16,947 nt of DNA from Candidatus Acetothermia bacterium. Lineage in GTDB: Bacteria > Bipolaricaulota > Bipolaricaulia > Bipolaricaulales > Bipolaricaulaceae. A program made the position numbers and the translations under genes. The notes under the pieces are model-generated. The model ran no database searches. It was given only the letters and a program-made list of their open reading frames with translations, and was not told the DNA's origin. Positions 13,711-16,947 of the stretch are shown in pieces (the stretch's first letter is position 1; every line of letters starts with the position of its first letter). The stretch is from positions 1 to 16,947 of the forward strand of contig PUMC01000092.1 of NCBI GenBank assembly GCA_003552425.1. Direction: 5' to 3'.

Positions 13711-15930
13711 CTACACAAGGGCATCCATCGCCAGGGCCGGGTGATCCTTCTTCTGGAGGAACGCCAGCAGTTCATCGGAGGTGACGGCATCGTCCTCAGT
13801 GGCAATCCCTTCAAGAAGCTCCATCACCCCCAGCTCCTCCAACCTCGCCTCCAGCCGGTCCTGGATCTCCTCTTTGAGGATCTTCGGCATCCACACCACC
13901 CTGGGCAGTCCTCCTTCGGCAGAGATGAACTTCTCACTGGTGATGTACAGCTTCCCGATTCCGAGGAAACCAGGCATCTGAAGTCCACCACCGATCTGCC
14001 CGGCCATGGTGGAGAATCCCATACCGATCGGTGTGTCCCCTTGATACTCCCGACTGACGAGCATCACCCCGTTGGCCTCGGGGAGGACTGCGGCGATGAC
14101 CTCGAAGCATCCGCAGCTTGTCTGCGGGTCGTTCATGATGGAGTACATGCTGACCCGTTCAAGGTTCCCGTTGGAGGCCCGCACCACATAGTCGTTCACA
14201 CCGGCAAAGATCCCGTTCACCTCATCGAGAACATCGCCCTTCTTGATCGGCTGGTTGGGTCCGTGAGCATCCATCTCGTAGCTCGCTCCACAGTCAAGCC
14301 ACGTATACGCTCCGCACAGGCCCAAGCGCTGAGGAGTCACAATACAAACGTGGTCTGGGGCATAGGACTGACAGAGCACGCACGAGTAGAACGTATCGAC
14401 ATCCTCATCCTTCATACCCATGATCCGCTCGTCGCGCTGGCGGTAGATCGCCCGCGCTTGCTCCAGAAGCTCCGCGACCTTGTCGCCGTCGGTGTAGATC
14501 TTCACCTGAACCTTGTCCACGATCGCAGCGAACTCGTCATGGAACTTGGCCACCAACACCTCGCCGTAGTGCTTGAGGCGAAAGCCCTTGTCGAAGGCTT
14601 CCTTGCTGATCCGTACCCACGGAATGTCGCGCTGCCCCATGTGGAAAACGCCGAACGTACAGGATGCAAAATGGTGGATCCGACGCTCGAGCACCGACTC
14701 GAAGTCCTCCTTGAAGTCCCGACCCGCCACCTCCACCACAACACCCATGGGGAGCGCCGAGCCCACCTCTACCTCGTCGATGTCAGGGCCGATGACCTCC
14801 ACCTTGCCGTTCTCCACCTCGTCCATGGGCCGTCCGCGAAGGAGCTCGACGGCATCCGTGTACTTCCCGCCGAACTGCACCTGCATCTGCTCCTTGCGCA
14901 CCCGCTCGCCCTCGAAACCCGCGCCATAAGGAACAGGGATGGGAATATCGGAGATCTTGATCTTCAAACCGCGCACTTCGACAGCCTTCGCCACGATCTC
15001 CTCGCGCGGCACGCCGGACACCACGTGCTCATACGAGCAGATGCCCCGTGGAAGAATCTGCGGGATGCGCGCGTCGGCGATCACGGGAAACCCGAAGTTG
15101 ATGGCTCCGGCTGCGGTAGCGTACTTCTCGTCGGTGAGCAATTGGCCACCGTTCTCCCCAGGGTCGTAGTCCGCACCAAGGGCCAGAACAAAGGCGAACA
15201 CCCGCTCCTTGTTGTACATGAGGATCTTCCGCGCGGCGTCCATATCGCCAGGCTTGACCCCGCCAAAGGTCATCGCCGCGCGAGCGGCGAAGTTGAGTGC
15301 GTACACCGCGGCGGACGTCTGCTTTCCGTAGGGAACCAGGAACGTATCCCAGTTCATGTCGACACCCTCTTCGGCAAGCTGCTCCGCCATGCTCCGTCCC
15401 CGGGTGCTGGAGGCCATGAACACGAGAATGCTTCGTTCTTGAAGCGAACGCGCGAGCTGGACAGCCTCTTCGTTGGTAGGCAAAGCACCTGCGCATGCGG
15501 CAAACCCTGGCATGCGACCGTCCACAAGCTTGATGCCCTGCGTGCGCAGGATGGAATCATCGGTGAATCCTAGCCAAGGCTCTTCGGGCTCCTCGCCACG
15601 CGCGTACCGCAGAGCTTCGATGATCTCCTGAGCGATGAGCGTCGCGATACCCGCATCGAGTACCCCACCCAAGTACGGCAGCCACAGCTGCTCGCTCGGG
15701 AGGGGGGGGAGAAGGCTCTTGGCGCGCTCCAAAGCCTGCTCGGCCTGACCGAAGCTCGCTACCCTCATCCCCGTTAGAGCAAGGATGAGAGGCAGATCGT
15801 ACGCGGTGTTGGGAAATCCGATCTTCCGGTCAGGGTTGTGTGCACCGATCGCCGCCGCTAGCTCCTGTTCCGCCTGAGTCACCACACTGTGGGCGCCACG
15901 GATGGCCGCCTGGGCAATGATCCTCGACAT
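13711..15930 (-). CDS. acsB: Acetyl-CoA synthase
   Basis: Condenses CO, a methyl group from the CFeSP and CoA at the A-cluster (a 4Fe-4S bridged to a Ni-Ni site). The 739 residues are slightly longer than Moorella AcsB (about 729). All A-cluster ligands are in place with family spacing: C517, C520, C529 and C539 (CX2CX8CX9C) for the cubane, and C606-G-C608 for the distal nickel, each offset by 11 from the Moorella numbers I recall. N-terminal segments such as GFPNTAYDLPLILALTG (38-54) and FAACAGALP form the CO-tunnel domain that contacts CODH, so an N-terminal domain is present, unlike the short archaeal CdhC. Start ATG 15930 has AAGGAGG 8 bases upstream. It is the first gene after the leader and promoter candidate at 16097-16125. 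Confidence 0.98.
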   Translation of the reverse strand: MSRIIAQAAIRGAHSVVTQAEQELAAAIGAHNPDRKIGFPNTAYDLPLILALTGMRVASFGQAEQALERAKSLLPPLPSEQLWLPYLGGVLDAGIATLIAQEIIEALRYARGEEPEEPWLGFTDDSILRTQGIKLVDGRMPGFAACAGALPTNEEAVQLARSLQERSILVFMASSTRGRSMAEQLAEEGVDMNWDTFLVPYGKQTSAAVYALNFAARAAMTFGGVKPGDMDAARKILMYNKERVFAFVLALGADYDPGENGGQLLTDEKYATAAGAINFGFPVIADARIPQILPRGICSYEHVVSGVPREEIVAKAVEVRGLKIKISDIPIPVPYGAGFEGERVRKEQMQVQFGGKYTDAVELLRGRPMDEVENGKVEVIGPDIDEVEVGSALPMGVVVEVAGRDFKEDFESVLERRIHHFASCTFGVFHMGQRDIPWVRISKEAFDKGFRLKHYGEVLVAKFHDEFAAIVDKVQVKIYTDGDKVAELLEQARAIYRQRDERIMGMKDEDVDTFYSCVLCQSYAPDHVCIVTPQRLGLCGAYTWLDCGASYEMDAHGPNQPIKKGDVLDEVNGIFAGVNDYVVRASNGNLERVSMYSIMNDPQTSCGCFEVIAAVLPEANGVMLVSREYQGDTPIGMGFSTMAGQIGGGLQMPGFLGIGKLYITSEKFISAEGGLPRVVWMPKILKEEIQDRLEARLEELGVMELLEGIATEDDAVTSDELLAFLQKKDHPALAMDALV

Positions 15931-15991
15931 GTCTGCACCCTCCTTGGTCTCGCCTCCTGCGTTGCTTGCCGGTTCTGTCCCGTCTCACCCC

Positions 15992-16042
15992 TCACACGTA
16001 ACCGATGCGCTCCCCACAGGGCGCGCATTCTTCCGCACACAT
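15992..16042 (-). CDS. Possible 16-residue cysteine-rich leader peptide of the acs operon
   Basis: An ATG at 16042 follows AGGAG (16054-16050) with a 7-base spacer, as good a ribosome site as most real genes here. The frame codes MCAEECAPCGERIGYV and stops at TGA 15994-15992, 61 bases before acsB. Three of 16 residues are Cys (positions 2, 6 and 9). It lies after the candidate promoter and between two inverted repeats, so it could be a leader peptide that senses cysteine or translation state, or a metal-binding micropeptide. No T-rich terminator follows, so classical attenuation is not evident. The main alternative is chance: a short frame of this size arises easily. Conservation has not been examined. 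Confidence 0.4.
   Translation of the reverse strand: MCAEECAPCGERIGYV
16006..16027 (-). repeat. Hairpin within the leader ORF
   Basis: On the minus strand TGCGC (16027-16023) pairs with GCGCA (16010-16006), and CCC (16021-16019) with GGG (16015-16013), around a TGT loop, with one G on the 5' side and GA on the 3' side bulged. The stem lies inside the 16-codon frame and its loop holds the third Cys codon, so a ribosome translating it would melt it. No T-run follows. Confidence 0.4.
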
Positions 16043-16059
16043 ATACGCACTCCTAGGGA

Positions 16060-16081
16060 TGTCCTCGATAAGTGATGGACA
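16060..16081 (-). repeat. Hairpin at the start of the acs leader
   Basis: TGTCC (16081-16077) and GGACA (16064-16060) form a perfect 5-base stem with a 12-base loop, about 10 bases after the expected transcription start and five bases upstream of the leader SD. A protective 5' stem or a protein-binding site is possible; at this length chance is also plausible. Confidence 0.3.
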
Positions 16082-16096
16082 CTACACCTATTAAAC

Positions 16097-16125
16097 AGTA
16101 TAGCGCATTGCGCGTCCAGCAACAA
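16097..16125 (-). promoter_or_regulatory. Candidate promoter of the acsB-acsA operon
   Basis: On the minus strand TTGTTG (16125-16120) and TATACT (16102-16097) are separated by exactly 17 bases. The -10 matches the sigma70 consensus at 5 of 6 positions; the -35 is weaker. It starts 14 bases after the stop of the upstream cooC paralogue and predicts a leader of about 160 bases before acsB. The whole spacer-internal palindrome (next entry) suggests regulated use. Confidence 0.6.
16103..16113. promoter_or_regulatory. Palindrome in the spacer of the acs promoter, candidate operator
   Basis: GCGCATTGCGC is a perfect palindrome (5-base arms around one central base) that abuts the -10 hexamer and sits entirely within the -35/-10 spacer. 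That is where a repressor, or a MerR-like activator that twists the spacer, would bind. No regulator gene is present in the window. GC-rich half sites of five bases can occur by chance. Confidence 0.35.
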
Positions 16126-16138
16126 ACCGCGGATGGTC

Positions 16139-16909
16139 TCATGACGGATCTCCGGAAATAACCTCCTCAAGCCGCGTCAGGATAGTGCCCACTTCCTCCG
16201 CCAACGGACCCGGGGCAACGGGTATCCCCCCGGCTTCATTGACCCGAAGGCCTTTCCACGCACCCAACCCGCCAAGAAGCGCCAGCTCGGGAGGGAGTCC
16301 AGCTTCAACGCGCATGCGGTCATCTTCCGAAGTCAGCTTGTTCGCCACGGCCCACATCCGCCCTACACCCAACTGCCGAGCCAACCGTGTAATCCTCGCC
16401 GCCGTATCCCAGCTTCGGCGATCAAGATCCACGATCACCATCAGGCCGTCGACACCCTGCACCGTCCCCCTTCCCAGGTGCTCGATCCCCGCCTCCATAT
16501 CCACAATCACCAGTTCGTCGCGCTGAAGGAGAACGTGTGTCAGGAAGGCCTTGAGCAGGCTGCTGCCTGGACAGGCACAGCCACCTCCCCCTGTGCGCAC
16601 TGCACCAAGCGTGACCAGGCGAATACCCTCATGGGCAACGGCATACCGATCCGGGATGTCTTCGACCCACGGGTTCAACCTGAGCAGCCCCGTGCTTCCA
16701 CCCGTACGCCCGGCAATGAGTTCCGGATTCTCGGCAAGGGGCCGCGGTTCGCTCCCGGCACCCAACGAAACCGCCAGATTGGCGTCGGGATCGGCATCCA
16801 CCAAGAGCACATGGTGCCCGCGTCGTGCCGCCTCGCGCGCCAGCAGCACCGTCAACGTCGTCTTGCCCACGCCCCCCTTGCCTGAGACAGCGAGCTTCAG
16901 ACCACGCAT
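16139..16909 (-). CDS. CooC-family nickel-insertion ATPase, second paralogue
   Basis: A MinD/CooC-like P-loop ATPase of 256 residues: deviant Walker A GKGGVGKTT (10-18), VDADPDANL (38-45), CxC motif C111-A-C113 within GGGGCACPG, Walker B LVIVDMEAGIEHLGRG, and VVANK-like AVANKL segment. The CxC and EAGIEHLGR assign it to the CooC/AcsF nickel-maturation group rather than to cell-division MinD. It differs clearly from the CooC at 9655-10428 (which has CYC and GTGKST), so they are old paralogues, not a recent copy. Start ATG 16909 has GGGGTG about 5 bases upstream. It is read in the same direction as acsB but is separated from it by 208 bases containing a separate promoter candidate. In bacterial acs clusters a cooC gene commonly heads the set; the likely client is AcsA or AcsB. 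Confidence 0.92.
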   Translation of the reverse strand: MRGLKLAVSGKGGVGKTTLTVLLAREAARRGHHVLLVDADPDANLAVSLGAGSEPRPLAENPELIAGRTGGSTGLLRLNPWVEDIPDRYAVAHEGIRLVTLGAVRTGGGGCACPGSSLLKAFLTHVLLQRDELVIVDMEAGIEHLGRGTVQGVDGLMVIVDLDRRSWDTAARITRLARQLGVGRMWAVANKLTSEDDRMRVEAGLPPELALLGGLGAWKGLRVNEAGGIPVAPGPLAEEVGTILTRLEEVISGDPS

Positions 16910-16926
16910 GTCAACACCCCAACGCC

Positions 16927-16942
16927 TGGTAGCGTTTTACCA
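16927..16942. repeat. Inverted repeat just upstream of the first cooC gene
   Basis: TGGTA (16927-16931) and TACCA (16938-16942) form a perfect 5-base inverted repeat with a 6-base loop, 17 bases before the cooC start codon. It could be an operator or leader stem for this gene, but the window ends 5 bases further on, so the promoter cannot be seen. Confidence 0.25.
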
Positions 16943-16947
16943 AGCGC

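Noticed and set aside
13423..15573. 716-residue plus-strand frame antisense to acsB and acsC
   Set aside because: It is a His/Arg/Leu-rich shadow of two certain genes on the other strand, with no SD and no recognisable domain.
1..16947. CRISPR arrays, insertion sequences, tRNA or rRNA genes, phage genes
   Set aside because: I saw no spaced direct repeats, transposase motifs, integrase motifs or T-loop/anticodon patterns on either strand. The window looks like ordinary chromosomal gene clusters.

Overview
The window is GC-rich DNA from an anaerobic, autotrophy-capable bacterium. Its core, about 5,979 to 16,909 and all on the minus strand, is the carbonyl branch of the Wood-Ljungdahl (reductive acetyl-CoA) pathway. 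The taxon cannot be fixed from sequence alone. Bacterial-type AcsB/C/D/E proteins, strong Shine-Dalgarno (SD) sites and sigma70-like promoters point to a bacterium such as a deep-branching acetogen lineage (Bipolaricaulota/Acetothermia, Firmicutes, Chloroflexota or Actinobacteriota). This is inference.

Layout, left to right. (1) 3-1729, plus strand: a class I SAM methyltransferase cut by the window edge, a second complete SAM methyltransferase, and a 53-residue two-helix membrane protein behind a promoter that overlaps a long palindrome. (2) 1754-3422, minus strand: an iron-sulfur assembly pair, cysteine desulfurase (NifS/IscS) followed by an overlapping IscU/NifU-type scaffold. (3) 3423-3775: no convincing gene. 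(4) 3776-5827, minus strand: a nitrilase-superfamily amidohydrolase downstream of an unrecognised polytopic membrane protein built from an internal duplication. (5) 5979-16909, minus strand, in transcription order: cooC-like ATPase, a leader region with promoter, two hairpins and a possible 16-codon upstream ORF, then acsB, acsC, a RACo-type reductive activator, a second cooC, acsD, acsE and acsA/cooS. The genes from acsB to acsA are separated by 1-15 bases or overlap, so they look like one operon.

How they work together: AcsE moves a methyl group from methyl-tetrahydrofolate to the corrinoid of AcsC/AcsD. The RACo protein reductively rescues that corrinoid when it is oxidised. AcsA reduces CO2 to CO, and AcsB joins CO, methyl and CoA into acetyl-CoA. 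The two CooC ATPases probably serve nickel insertion into AcsA and AcsB. The nearby NifS/IscU pair could supply Fe-S clusters for these metal-rich enzymes. No methyl-branch genes (formate-THF ligase, FolD, MetF) or formate dehydrogenase are in the window.

Most of the window is a recognisable pathway. The least explained parts are the acs leader (possible three-cysteine 16-residue peptide between hairpins), the duplicated membrane protein, the palindrome-covered promoter of the 53-residue protein, and the placement of acsA at the distal end of the operon.
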